Of a DNA stretch of 64,000 nt, positions 30,173-38,741 are shown piece after piece (positions within the stretch are counted from its first letter, which is position 1; each line of letters starts with the position of its first letter). Location: contig NZ_CP034660.1 of the NCBI RefSeq assembly GCF_003971255.1, positions 3,286,001 through 3,350,000 of the forward strand, read 5' to 3'. This DNA is from Colwellia sp. Arc7-635. GTDB lineage: Bacteria > Pseudomonadota > Gammaproteobacteria > Enterobacterales > Alteromonadaceae. The notes beneath the pieces were generated by a model. The model was not told where the DNA came from. It saw only the letters and a program-made list of their open reading frames with translations, and did not search any database. A program made the position numbers and the translations under genes.

Positions 30173-30322
30173 TTATTTATTGGTTTTAGTCGTGGGTTTA
30201 GCACCAGAGACTTTCAAAATAGCAACAGCAACTAGCGCGGTTGCAATGAAACCAAAAAGAAATATGAACGGCATTGAGGTATACCCCAAGATATTCCATA
30301 TTAATTGCTCTAAATCACTCAT
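30173..30322 (-). CDS. napE: NapE-like single-helix membrane protein
   Basis: 49 aa, too short for a usual ORF cut-off. The ATG at 30322 is preceded by AGGAGCAGGAA. One membrane helix (about residues 18-37, PFIFLFGFIATALVAVAIL) is followed by a short basic tail (KPTTKTNK). Position between napF and napD and the size match NapE. Sequence conservation in this family is low, so the name rests mostly on context. Its function is unknown. Confidence 0.72.
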   Translation of the reverse strand: MSDLEQLIWNILGYTSMPFIFLFGFIATALVAVAILKVSGAKPTTKTNK

Positions 30323-30347
30323 TTCCTGCTCCTAATAAGGATGTTGA

Positions 30348-30833
30348 CTATATAGATACTGACAAGTTAATTGCCGACTCAGGACAAACCGCGACGCATG
30401 CTCCGCAGCCATTACAATCTGTCAACGTTATTTCTGGTTGAGGTACGCTGCCATGAAGATGCTTAAACGTGATAGCTTCCGGCTCGCAACTGTCTTGGCA
30501 TATTTGACAATGCACCTGTTTGTTGGCTAGGCAGCCGGCTTGAATTTCAATAGCTAACTGCCAAGGTTTTGTGTCTAATGGGTTGAACAATGCTTCATTG
30601 CAACTCGTGACACATTTTTGGCAAAAAGTGCATTCACCCGCAGCAAAATTAATTTCAGGAAAACCACCATCACCTTTTATGATGATTTTTTCCTCGCAAG
30701 CCGCAATACAGTCACCACATTGTGTACAACCTCGAATAAATAGCTCTTCATCCGCGGTCCAAGGTAATCTAATAGCTGCGGGGGTCGAAACACGCTTTGC
30801 TCGCATAAAATTACGACGACTTAAATCAACCAT
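30348..30833 (-). CDS. napF: Ferredoxin-type protein NapF
   Basis: 161 aa with iron-sulfur cysteine clusters: CTQCGDCIAAC, CTFCQKCVTSC and CNGCGACVAVC, plus a further group CQICQDSC. NapF is a cytoplasmic [4Fe-4S] protein thought to help mature NapA. First gene of napFEDABC; napG and napH are absent. Confidence 0.93.
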   Translation of the reverse strand: MVDLSRRNFMRAKRVSTPAAIRLPWTADEELFIRGCTQCGDCIAACEEKIIIKGDGGFPEINFAAGECTFCQKCVTSCNEALFNPLDTKPWQLAIEIQAGCLANKQVHCQICQDSCEPEAITFKHLHGSVPQPEITLTDCNGCGACVAVCPESAINLSVSI

Positions 30834-30885
30834 AAATTCCCATTACATCAAAACCTAAAACAACAATTTCTTTTAAATTCATTAA

Positions 30886-30899
30886 GTGACATTTGTCAC
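30886..30899. promoter_or_regulatory. Perfect 14-bp palindrome upstream of napF
   Basis: GTGACA-TT-TGTCAC lies 53 bp upstream of the napF start and between it and the FNR-type box. It looks like an operator; the regulator is not identified. Confidence 0.45.
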
Positions 30900-30946
30900 A
30901 CTCGAATATCATCTGCTGACAATACAATATCTATCGTTAACTTTTA

Positions 30947-30960
30947 TTGATGTGCATCAA
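30947..30960. promoter_or_regulatory. FNR-type box of the nap operon
   Basis: TTGAT-GTGC-ATCAA matches the FNR consensus TTGAT-N4-ATCAA in every fixed base. It lies about 120 bp upstream of napF. Oxygen-responsive activation by FNR is the expected regulation; CRP-type binding is less likely. Confidence 0.8.
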
Positions 30961-31428
30961 GTTCTATTAGTACTTATCGAATAACGGCGTAAATAAGTTA
31001 AAAACAGTACTAATACGCAGCTAATACACGGCCAATTACACTAAAAAATAACGACCTAACTCGTTATGAGTAAATTACTTTCCTTTACCTTGATGAGCCT
31101 TTATTTAAAAAATAGCTCTTACTTTGTATAGCTCAGCAGAGGAGAAATTACCAAGCTGTGCGTTTTAAATTCGAACAAATAAATAGCCTTGTTCTTATAA
31201 AGTCATACGGCTAAAAAAAGCAGCGGCTACTCATCGGCTTAAAATAACCAATAACGCGACTCAAAAAGCCTATTTACAGACGGTGATTTTTCACTATTGC
31301 GATGAATGGTAAAAATAAAGTGCTAATACAAGATATTGTTACTGCCCTTCGGTTTTGTTTTCGCTATAATGTTGCGCTTCAAAATTTAAGTAAAATTTTT
31401 TCCATCCACTTTAAAACAGGTAATTTGC

Positions 31429-33009
31429 ATGTCTGTACAACAGCAAGAAGTCGACCTACGACGCACCTTCGCTATTATTAGTCACCCTGATGCGGGTAAA
31501 ACGACGATCACCGAAAAGGTCTTACTTTTTGGTCAAGCTTTACAAAAAGCAGGTACAGTGAAAGGTAAAAAGTCTGGGCAACATGCTAAATCTGACTGGA
31601 TGGAAATGGAAAAAGAACGTGGTATTTCAATTACCACCTCTGTGATGCAGTTTCCGTACGATGGCTGTTTGGTTAATCTACTCGACACTCCAGGTCATGA
31701 AGATTTCTCAGAAGATACTTACCGAACATTAACGGCAGTTGATTCCTGCTTGATGGTTATTGATGTCGCTAAAGGTGTTGAAGCCCGTACCATCAAATTA
31801 ATGGAAGTTACTCGTTTACGCGACACGCCGATTATTACCTTCATGAATAAAATGGACCGCGATGTCCGTGATCCTATGGAAGTGATGGATGAAGTTGAAG
31901 ACGTTTTAAAGATAAAGTGTGCACCGATTACTTGGCCAATTGGCATGGGTAAAGAATTTAAAGGTGTTTATAACATTTTAACTGATGAAATCTTTTTGTA
32001 TCAAACAGGTCAAGGTCACACCATTCAAGAAAAGCGCGTTATCAAAGGCATAGACAACCCAGAACTCGATAAGGTTATTGGTAACTACGCTGATGATTTA
32101 CGTGAAGAGTTAGAACTTGTTGTTGGTGCCTCACATGAGTTCAATCATGAAGAGTTCTTAAAAGGCGAACTTACGCCAGTATTTTTTGGTACTGCATTGG
32201 GCAACTTTGGTGTTGACCACATGCTCGATGGTTTAACGCGATGGGCGCCAAAGCCATTATCGCGTGAAACAGATACCCGTATAGTAAATGCTGAAGAAGA
32301 AAAATTCTCTGGTTTTGTTTTTAAAATTCAAGCCAATATGGACCCTAAACATCGTGACCGTATTGCTTTCATGCGTATTTGCTCTGGTAAATATGAGAAA
32401 GGCATGAAAATGAAACAAGTGCGAATAGGCAAAGACGTCAGAATTGCCGACGCTGTAACCTTTATGGCCGGTGACCGCTCTAATGTTGAACAAGCGTATG
32501 CTGGCGATATTATTGGCTTACATAACCACGGTAGCATCCAAATTGGTGACACCTTTACCGCTGGTGAGAACATGAAATTTAGCGGTATTCCAAACTTTGC
32601 GCCAGAAATGTTCCGTCGTATACGTTTACGCGATCCACTAAAAGCTAAGCAACTGCAAAAAGGCTTGATCCAGTTATCTGAAGAAGGTGCTGTGCAAGTA
32701 TTTAGACCATTCAACTCTAACGACATGATCGTTGGTGCGGTTGGTGTCTTGCAGTTTGAAGTGGTCGTACAACGTTTAAAAACTGAATATAATGTTGATG
32801 CTATTTACGAACCTATTAGCGTTGCTACGGCGCGTTGGTGTACTTGTAAAGATGAGCGTATTTTAGAACAATTCCAGAAAAAAGCTTACGATAACCTTGC
32901 ACTAGATGGCGGCGATAACTTAACTTATATTGCGCCGACTATGGTTAACTTAAGTTTAGCGCTAGAGCGTCATCCGGAAATAGAGTTCCATAAAACTCGC
33001 GAGCATTAA
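31429..33009 (+). CDS. prfC: Peptide chain release factor 3
   Basis: 526 aa GTPase. G1 is SHPDAGKTT, the [19 protein letters not shown] switch region follows, then DTPGHEDF (G3) and NKMD (G4). It recycles RF1/RF2 from the ribosome. Length is standard; start ATG at 31429 with CAGGTAA upstream. Confidence 0.97.
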   Translation: MSVQQQEVDLRRTFAIISHPDAGKTTITEKVLLFGQALQKAGTVKGKKSGQHAKSDWMEMEKERGISITTSVMQFPYDGCLVNLLDTPGHEDFSEDTYRTLTAVDSCLMVIDVAKGVEARTIKLMEVTRLRDTPIITFMNKMDRDVRDPMEVMDEVEDVLKIKCAPITWPIGMGKEFKGVYNILTDEIFLYQTGQGHTIQEKRVIKGIDNPELDKVIGNYADDLREELELVVGASHEFNHEEFLKGELTPVFFGTALGNFGVDHMLDGLTRWAPKPLSRETDTRIVNAEEEKFSGFVFKIQANMDPKHRDRIAFMRICSGKYEKGMKMKQVRIGKDVRIADAVTFMAGDRSNVEQAYAGDIIGLHNHGSIQIGDTFTAGENMKFSGIPNFAPEMFRRIRLRDPLKAKQLQKGLIQLSEEGAVQVFRPFNSNDMIVGAVGVLQFEVVVQRLKTEYNVDAIYEPISVATARWCTCKDERILEQFQKKAYDNLALDGGDNLTYIAPTMVNLSLALERHPEIEFHKTREH

Positions 33010-33139
33010 TTTAAAAGGGTTGGCGATACGCATCAGCCAGCCTCATTATTTATCTATAAGTGCAATTAATAATGTTGCGCTTATTCACTCAAGTAAGTGG
33101 CTATAACTTGAGTATCTAACCGAAGAAGAGTTAATTTAC

Positions 33140-34876
33140 ATGAATATTAGTAACATCCTAAGTGAGAAAGTTAGCGCTGCTATGGTCGCAGCAGGTTTAC
33201 CTGAAGGGACAAACCCAGCGATAAGTTTATCAAATCGAGCAAATTTCGGTGATTACCAAGCAAACGGTGTTATGGGTGCGGCTAAAAAATTAAAAACCAA
33301 CCCACGCGAGTTAGCAACAAAGGTTGTTGATGCCCTTGATTTAAGCGGTATTGCCGAAAAAGTTGAATTAGCTGGTCCTGGTTTTATTAATATTCATTTA
33401 GATAAAAGTTGGTTAGCAGCACAATTAAACCAAATATCAAATGACAAAAATTTAGGTGTAAGCCAGGCAGTAACACCACAAAATGTTGTTGTTGATTACT
33501 CTGCACCAAATTTAGCCAAAGAAATGCACGTTGGCCATTTGCGCTCTACCATTATTGGTGATGCCGTTGTTCGTGCGCTTGAATTTCGTGGTGAGCATGT
33601 TATCCGCCAAAATCACATGGGTGATTGGGGTACGCAATTTGGTATGTTGTTAGCACATTTAAGCGATAAACTAGCATCTAATGAAGTGGCTGAAACTGCC
33701 CTGTCAGATTTAGAAAATTTTTACCGTGAAGCAAAAGTTCGTTTTGATAACGAAGATGGCTTTGCTGACCGTGCTCGTGATTACGTGGTAAAACTGCAAG
33801 GTGGTGATGCCCAATGTGCGACACTTTGGCAACAGTTTATTGATATTTCAATTAGCCACAGTGAAGACATCTACAAGAAATTGAATGTCACGTTAGCCCG
33901 TAAAGATATCATGGGTGAAAGTGCCTACAACGATGATTTATCAAATGTTATTGATGAATTAATGGCACAAAAAATTGCCGTTGAAGATCAAGGTGCTAAA
34001 GTTGTTTTTATCAACGAAATGGCGAATAAAGACGGCGATCCTTCGGTATTCATCGTACAAAAATCAGGTGGTGGTTATTTATATGCGACAACCGACCTTT
34101 CAGCATGTCGCTACCGCAGCGGAAAATTAAAAGCTGATCGTATCATTATTTTTACTGATGCTCGTCAAGGTTTACATTTTAAACAAGTTGAAATTGTTGC
34201 CCGCAAAGCTGGTTTTTTACCTGAACATGTTGCTTATGATCACTGTCCGTTCGGCATGATGATGGGTGATGATGGTACCCCTTTTAAAACGCGTACTGGT
34301 GGTACAATTAAACTGGCTGAATTACTTGATGAAGCTATTGTTCGTGCAGCGACGTTGATCAAAGAAAAGAATCCAGATATTACTGATGCTGACTTAGCTG
34401 AAATTTCAGAGAAAGTAGGTATTGGCGCGGTTAAATTTGCTGATTTATCTAAAAATCGTACCAGTGATTATATTTTCAACTGGAAAACAATGCTGAGTTT
34501 TGAAGGCGCAACAGCACCTTACTTACAATATGCTTACTCTCGCATTCAAAGTATTTTTACTAAAGCTAATTTCTCAGCCGATAGCATGCAAGATATAGCC
34601 ATCATTGAACCACAAGAAAAAGCACTCGCAATGAAATTATTGCAGTTAGAAAATGTGATCAACTCAGTGATCAGCGAATGTACACCTAACTTACTGTGTA
34701 ACTACTTATATGAACTCGCTAGCCTTTACATGAGTTTTTACGAAGCCTGTCCGATATTAAAAGATGATATTGCAGCTGATGTAAAACAATCACGATTAGC
34801 GCTAAGCTACATGATTGCCAACACCATGAAGCAAGGCTTAGATATTTTAGGCATTGATGTCATGGAACGTATGTAA
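33140..34876 (+). CDS. argS: Arginyl-tRNA synthetase
   Basis: 578 aa, class I. It contains the arginyl N-terminal domain, the HIGH-type motif HVGH in SAPNLAKEMHVGHLRSTIIGD, FKTRTGGTIKLAELLDEA, and the C-terminal anticodon-binding domain (from about 460). Start ATG at 33140 with GAAGAAGAG upstream. Confidence 0.97.
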   Translation: MNISNILSEKVSAAMVAAGLPEGTNPAISLSNRANFGDYQANGVMGAAKKLKTNPRELATKVVDALDLSGIAEKVELAGPGFINIHLDKSWLAAQLNQISNDKNLGVSQAVTPQNVVVDYSAPNLAKEMHVGHLRSTIIGDAVVRALEFRGEHVIRQNHMGDWGTQFGMLLAHLSDKLASNEVAETALSDLENFYREAKVRFDNEDGFADRARDYVVKLQGGDAQCATLWQQFIDISISHSEDIYKKLNVTLARKDIMGESAYNDDLSNVIDELMAQKIAVEDQGAKVVFINEMANKDGDPSVFIVQKSGGGYLYATTDLSACRYRSGKLKADRIIIFTDARQGLHFKQVEIVARKAGFLPEHVAYDHCPFGMMMGDDGTPFKTRTGGTIKLAELLDEAIVRAATLIKEKNPDITDADLAEISEKVGIGAVKFADLSKNRTSDYIFNWKTMLSFEGATAPYLQYAYSRIQSIFTKANFSADSMQDIAIIEPQEKALAMKLLQLENVINSVISECTPNLLCNYLYELASLYMSFYEACPILKDDIAADVKQSRLALSYMIANTMKQGLDILGIDVMERM

Positions 34877-34900
34877 AATCAACTGGGCAATGTGCTGTAC

Positions 34901-36016
34901 ATGAAAATATTACTCATTGATAATAACGATAATCAGTTACTTGAACTTAAGCAGGAGCTGCATAAGTCTAGGGCACAGTTTGCTCATGTAACGGGCTTAA
35001 ATGCTGCTGTTTCGGCACTTTCACAGCATCAGTTTAACGTTGTTATATGTGCAGCAATGGTCGACAACAGCAAAGGGAGTGCTATTTTTGAAATGATAGC
35101 TAAAAAATTCCCTGCTATTGTTCGTATATTGATCGACAGTAATGAACAGCAAGAGCAAAGCGCTGTTCATTACTGCTTTGCAAAACCATTAGCTTGCCAG
35201 ACTATTATTAAGACCATTACCCAGCTGTCTAACAACAATCAAGCAATCACGAAAGATATTATTGTCAAAACCATTGCCAATATAAAAGTACTGCCAAGTC
35301 CACCTAAAGTTTATATGCAGCTCAACGCTATTTTAAAAGCAAGTAATACAGACTCGCAAAAAATAGCGCAAATTATTCAGCAAGATCCAGCACTGACGGC
35401 AAAAGTACTACAGTTTTCGAATAACACCTTCGCCACTGGCACAAAGCCAATGATGAATATTAGCGATGCGATTACTAAAATGGGTATAGATACTTTATGC
35501 TGCATCGTCATGACGGCTGAGCTATTTTCTTATAAACCTGACATAAAAAACTTTTCCATTCTTGACGAGCAATTGCATTCACTAGCAACAGCAAAGCTTG
35601 CTGCTTCGATGGTTAAACAGGAGCTAAAACAAGATGCTATGATTGCAGGCTTGCTGCATGACATAGGAAAAGTGGTGCTGTATGAAGTTAATGAGAAATC
35701 TACTGCATTATTCTTTATGCATCGTATCAATGATGATGACAATATTGCTTTAGAAAATAAAATATTCGCTAGCGATCATAGCCATGTTGGTGGTTATTTA
35801 TTGCATACTTGGGGCTTTTCGTACCAAATCATTGAAGCGGTTGTTTTGCATCATCAGCCGGAAAAGCTATTACTTAAGAGTTTTGGTATTGCACAAGCGG
35901 TTTACCTGGCAAATATACTCGTTCGAAAACAAACACCTAATGAAGCGTTTATTGAGCACTATAAATTATCTGGTGTTATTGATGCTTTAACGAGGCGTGC
36001 TGAAAAATTAATGTAG
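34901..36016 (+). CDS. HDOD-domain protein with degenerate receiver domain
   Basis: 371 aa from the ATG at 34901. Residues 1-115 resemble a response-regulator receiver (KILLIDNND acidic pair, FAKPLACQ with the conserved Lys-Pro). The phospho-acceptor position in NVVICAAM is not Asp, so it is probably not phosphorylated. Residues about 130-330 are an HDOD domain (LPSPPKVYMQLNAILK, QQDPALTAKVLQFSNN, LHDIGKVVLYE). Such proteins act in signalling, often with cyclic-di-GMP or stress; the role here is unknown. It follows argS by 24 bp. Confidence 0.85.
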   Translation: MKILLIDNNDNQLLELKQELHKSRAQFAHVTGLNAAVSALSQHQFNVVICAAMVDNSKGSAIFEMIAKKFPAIVRILIDSNEQQEQSAVHYCFAKPLACQTIIKTITQLSNNNQAITKDIIVKTIANIKVLPSPPKVYMQLNAILKASNTDSQKIAQIIQQDPALTAKVLQFSNNTFATGTKPMMNISDAITKMGIDTLCCIVMTAELFSYKPDIKNFSILDEQLHSLATAKLAASMVKQELKQDAMIAGLLHDIGKVVLYEVNEKSTALFFMHRINDDDNIALENKIFASDHSHVGGYLLHTWGFSYQIIEAVVLHHQPEKLLLKSFGIAQAVYLANILVRKQTPNEAFIEHYKLSGVIDALTRRAEKLM

Positions 36017-36087
36017 ATTAAACCAGCTTTAAGCAAGTCATCACAAGTTAACGCAAATTAACGATCAGAAATCATTAAAGGGCTATT

Positions 36088-36897
36088 ATGACAGATACTT
36101 TGCATTTTACCGACAGCCATTGCCACCTTGATTTCGACGCTTTAAGTCATGATTTACCCAACTTACTCCTACAATGTCAACAAGCCCACATTCATCATAT
36201 TGTTATTCCGAGCATAGGTCCAAAAAATTGGCATAAAGTACTCGAGCTTGCCAATAAACATAGTTCTGAGCACCTAGCCCTACACCCTTGCTTAGGTGTA
36301 CATCCCTGGTTTCTCAATGATTTAGCAGCCGATAGTCTTAACATTTTAGAGCAACTAGTAAAGCAACACCGAGATAGTATTGTTGCCATTGGCGAAGCGG
36401 GAATTGATGGTGTCATCGATAAAGAGCAGCATAATTTGGCAGCACAAACATTGGTTTTTGAGCGACAACTTAGCCTAGCAAAAGATCACCATTTACCTAT
36501 TATTGTTCATCATCGTAAGTCGCATCAGCTTATTGTCCCGATGTTGAGACAAAAGCAATTAGCTCAAGGCGGGATTATCCATGCGTTTTCAGGAAGTTAT
36601 CAACAAGCCTGCCAGTATATTGATTTAGGTTTTAAGCTCGGGATCGGTGGAACAATTACTTATCCAAGAGCAGAAAAAACCTTAAAAGCTGTAAAGAAAT
36701 TGCCCTTGGAAAGTTTGGTACTTGAAACCGATGCCCCTGCCATGCCTTTATATGGTTATCAAGGAGAGGACAACTCACCACTACAAGTGACAAAGGTATT
36801 TGAAGCGCTTGTCAGTATCCGTACTGAGTCTCCAGAAGAAATAGCTCATGCACTCGAGTTAAATATAAGAAATGTTTTGCCTAATTTAACTCGTTAA
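36088..36897 (+). CDS. yjjV: TatD-family metal-dependent hydrolase, YjjV-like
   Basis: 269 aa. The metal ligands are in DSHCHLDF (HxH), GEAGID, the central HHRKS, IHAFSGS and ETDAPAMPL. The block GGTITYPRAEKTLKAVKKLPLESLVLETDAPAMPL, taken in parts, is closest to E. coli YjjV. Predicted TatD-type deoxyribonuclease. Its last four bases overlap the convergent ytjB stop. Confidence 0.9.
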   Translation: MTDTLHFTDSHCHLDFDALSHDLPNLLLQCQQAHIHHIVIPSIGPKNWHKVLELANKHSSEHLALHPCLGVHPWFLNDLAADSLNILEQLVKQHRDSIVAIGEAGIDGVIDKEQHNLAAQTLVFERQLSLAKDHHLPIIVHHRKSHQLIVPMLRQKQLAQGGIIHAFSGSYQQACQYIDLGFKLGIGGTITYPRAEKTLKAVKKLPLESLVLETDAPAMPLYGYQGEDNSPLQVTKVFEALVSIRTESPEEIAHALELNIRNVLPNLTR

Positions 36898-37511
36898 GCC
36901 CCGTAACGCCGAGGTTTTGGAGGTCTAAAGCCTTGTCGACTAAAGCGATTTAAACCACGCGTTAAAAGAAAGCCAATGAAACCAGCAACAATCAGAAACA
37001 AACGCATAATATCGTACTGAGCACGACTATTATCTGCCAGCTCATCAGCAAGTATGGTGCGATAAAGTGAGAGGCGAATATACCCTTGTAATTCTTCTGC
37101 ACGCAGTTCCTGTACAAAAGGCACAATATCATCTATTTGATTTACTTTATTAACAGTTATGCCAAAAAGATCATTAATAGACTCTACTTGTGCTGAACTT
37201 GCTATTTCTTGCCCGGTCATATCATAAATTTGGACATGTTTTACCACCGGCTGTGCTGCTAACGTGTCAGCATATTTTTGCAACTGGTTTTGATCAAGTG
37301 TCAAATACGGCATAGCACTCATTGCTGCTTGCGCTAAGTAAAGCTTACCCATTTTATTCGCATGATCTTGAATTTGCAGTTGCTGCAAGTCACGACTATT
37401 CACCCAAAAATTCATTAAAAGCACAATCAACACAATCGCACTAAGTAATTGCAATATTTTATTATAAATCGGTGATAATTTAGGGTATAAAGGCTGTTCT
37501 ATTTGCTTCAT
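36894..37511 (-). CDS. ytjB: SMP/YtjB-family membrane protein
   Basis: 205 aa: membrane helices at about 20-37 and 168-184, with a periplasmic PAS/sensor-like region between (HVQIYDMTGQEIASS, LQGYIRLSLYRTILADE), and a basic tail. This is the YtjB (Smp) architecture. It is divergent from serB, as in many gammaproteobacteria. Function unknown. Confidence 0.82.
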   Translation of the reverse strand: MKQIEQPLYPKLSPIYNKILQLLSAIVLIVLLMNFWVNSRDLQQLQIQDHANKMGKLYLAQAAMSAMPYLTLDQNQLQKYADTLAAQPVVKHVQIYDMTGQEIASSAQVESINDLFGITVNKVNQIDDIVPFVQELRAEELQGYIRLSLYRTILADELADNSRAQYDIMRLFLIVAGFIGFLLTRGLNRFSRQGFRPPKPRRYGA

Positions 37512-37617
37512 AAAACCAATTGCTTCCTACATTTATATAACTACATTATAGAGCCATATTTAATTTTTTATACTAGGACAGTTGTTTAAAAGCGTATTTT
37601 TCAAATAAGGCCTTATT

Positions 37618-38652
37618 GTGAGTATTCAAAAACAGTCAATCTCTTTAGCGAAGATAGAACATTTAACTTTAGCTCAATGGTTACCCATTGACTCAACCTC
37701 GCACGAAACATTGATAACTTTTGATAAGGCACAACAAAGTTTCGCTTTACTTGAAAACAGTAGTTCATCAAAAAAAACATCAAACACAACCAGCACCGAG
37801 CTTGTTGTTTTTGCTGATATGACGCTGCTAACGTTTGCAGCTTTACTCAGTCATTGTGAGATCAGCTTGCAATGCCTAAGTAAAATTAATCAACGAAATA
37901 ACCTTGTAAGCTATCGTTTCGATGTCCAGGTCGAAGATCTCATGCAGGCACGTAACCGTCTTGCTGCTTTCAATATTGCAGAAAAAGTAGAATCGGCGCT
38001 ATTAGTTAATGCTCCGTCACTTTCACAGCCCGGCTTGTTAGTTATGGACATGGATTCAACCACCATAAAAATTGAATGTATTGACGAAATAGCAGCATTA
38101 GCAGGTGTAGGTGAAGAAGTTGCCGCGGTGACAGAACAAGCAATGTTAGGACAACTAGATTTTGGACAAAGTTTACATCAACGTGTCGCTAAATTAAGTA
38201 ATGCGCCTGAAAGTATATTAGCGCAGGTTGCCCTTAATATACCGTTAATGGAAGGCTTAGAAGTCTTAGTATCGGCACTGAAAGAGCATAATTGGCGTGT
38301 TGCTATTGCATCTGGAGGCTTTACTTACTTTGCCGAACATTTAAAACACATGCTATCGCTTGATGCCGCTTTCGCCAACGTACTCGAAATTAGCCATCAA
38401 CACTTAACCGGAAAAGTTTTAGGCAACATTATTGACGCACAAGCAAAAGCTGATTGTTTATTACAATTACAAGAAGAATTTAATATTGCTGCAACACAAA
38501 CCGTTGCTATGGGCGATGGTGCGAACGATTTAGTGATGATGGCCGCTGCACATTTAGGTGTTGCCTTTCATGCTAAACCTTTGGTGCTAGCACAAGCGGA
38601 TGCTTGTATAACAACCTTAGGTCTTGATTGTTTACTGCACTGGCTTAAGTAG
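37618..38652 (+). CDS. serB: Phosphoserine phosphatase
   Basis: 344 aa starting at GTG 37618 with AAGG upstream. An ACT-like N-terminal part (about 1-135) is followed by the HAD domain: DMDSTT (nucleophile and acid/base Asp), IASGGF, and GDGANDLVM. It catalyses the last step of serine synthesis. Confidence 0.96.
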   Translation: MSIQKQSISLAKIEHLTLAQWLPIDSTSHETLITFDKAQQSFALLENSSSSKKTSNTTSTELVVFADMTLLTFAALLSHCEISLQCLSKINQRNNLVSYRFDVQVEDLMQARNRLAAFNIAEKVESALLVNAPSLSQPGLLVMDMDSTTIKIECIDEIAALAGVGEEVAAVTEQAMLGQLDFGQSLHQRVAKLSNAPESILAQVALNIPLMEGLEVLVSALKEHNWRVAIASGGFTYFAEHLKHMLSLDAAFANVLEISHQHLTGKVLGNIIDAQAKADCLLQLQEEFNIAATQTVAMGDGANDLVMMAAAHLGVAFHAKPLVLAQADACITTLGLDCLLHWLK

Positions 38653-38678
38653 GGTATAGGTTGGCTTAATTATATTCA

Positions 38679-38704
38679 CTCAGCCAAGATAACTCTTGGC
38701 TGAG
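38679..38704. terminator. Hairpin between convergent serB and the PilZ gene
   Basis: The perfect 11-bp stem CTCAGCCAAGA-TAAC-TCTTGGCTGAG lacks a T run on either side. It may act as a transcript end or 3' stabiliser. Confidence 0.5.
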
Positions 38705-38741
38705 CTTGCGCTAGGTTAATACGAACATCTAATATGCTAAG

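Larger units (their letters stand above)
30834..31428. other. Regulatory region between napF and prfC
   Basis: A 595-bp stretch between divergent genes with two palindromes near the nap side (listed separately). A TATAAT at 31365-31370 about 60 bp before prfC may be its -10 element; no good -35 is seen. Nothing else is recognised. Confidence 0.5.
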
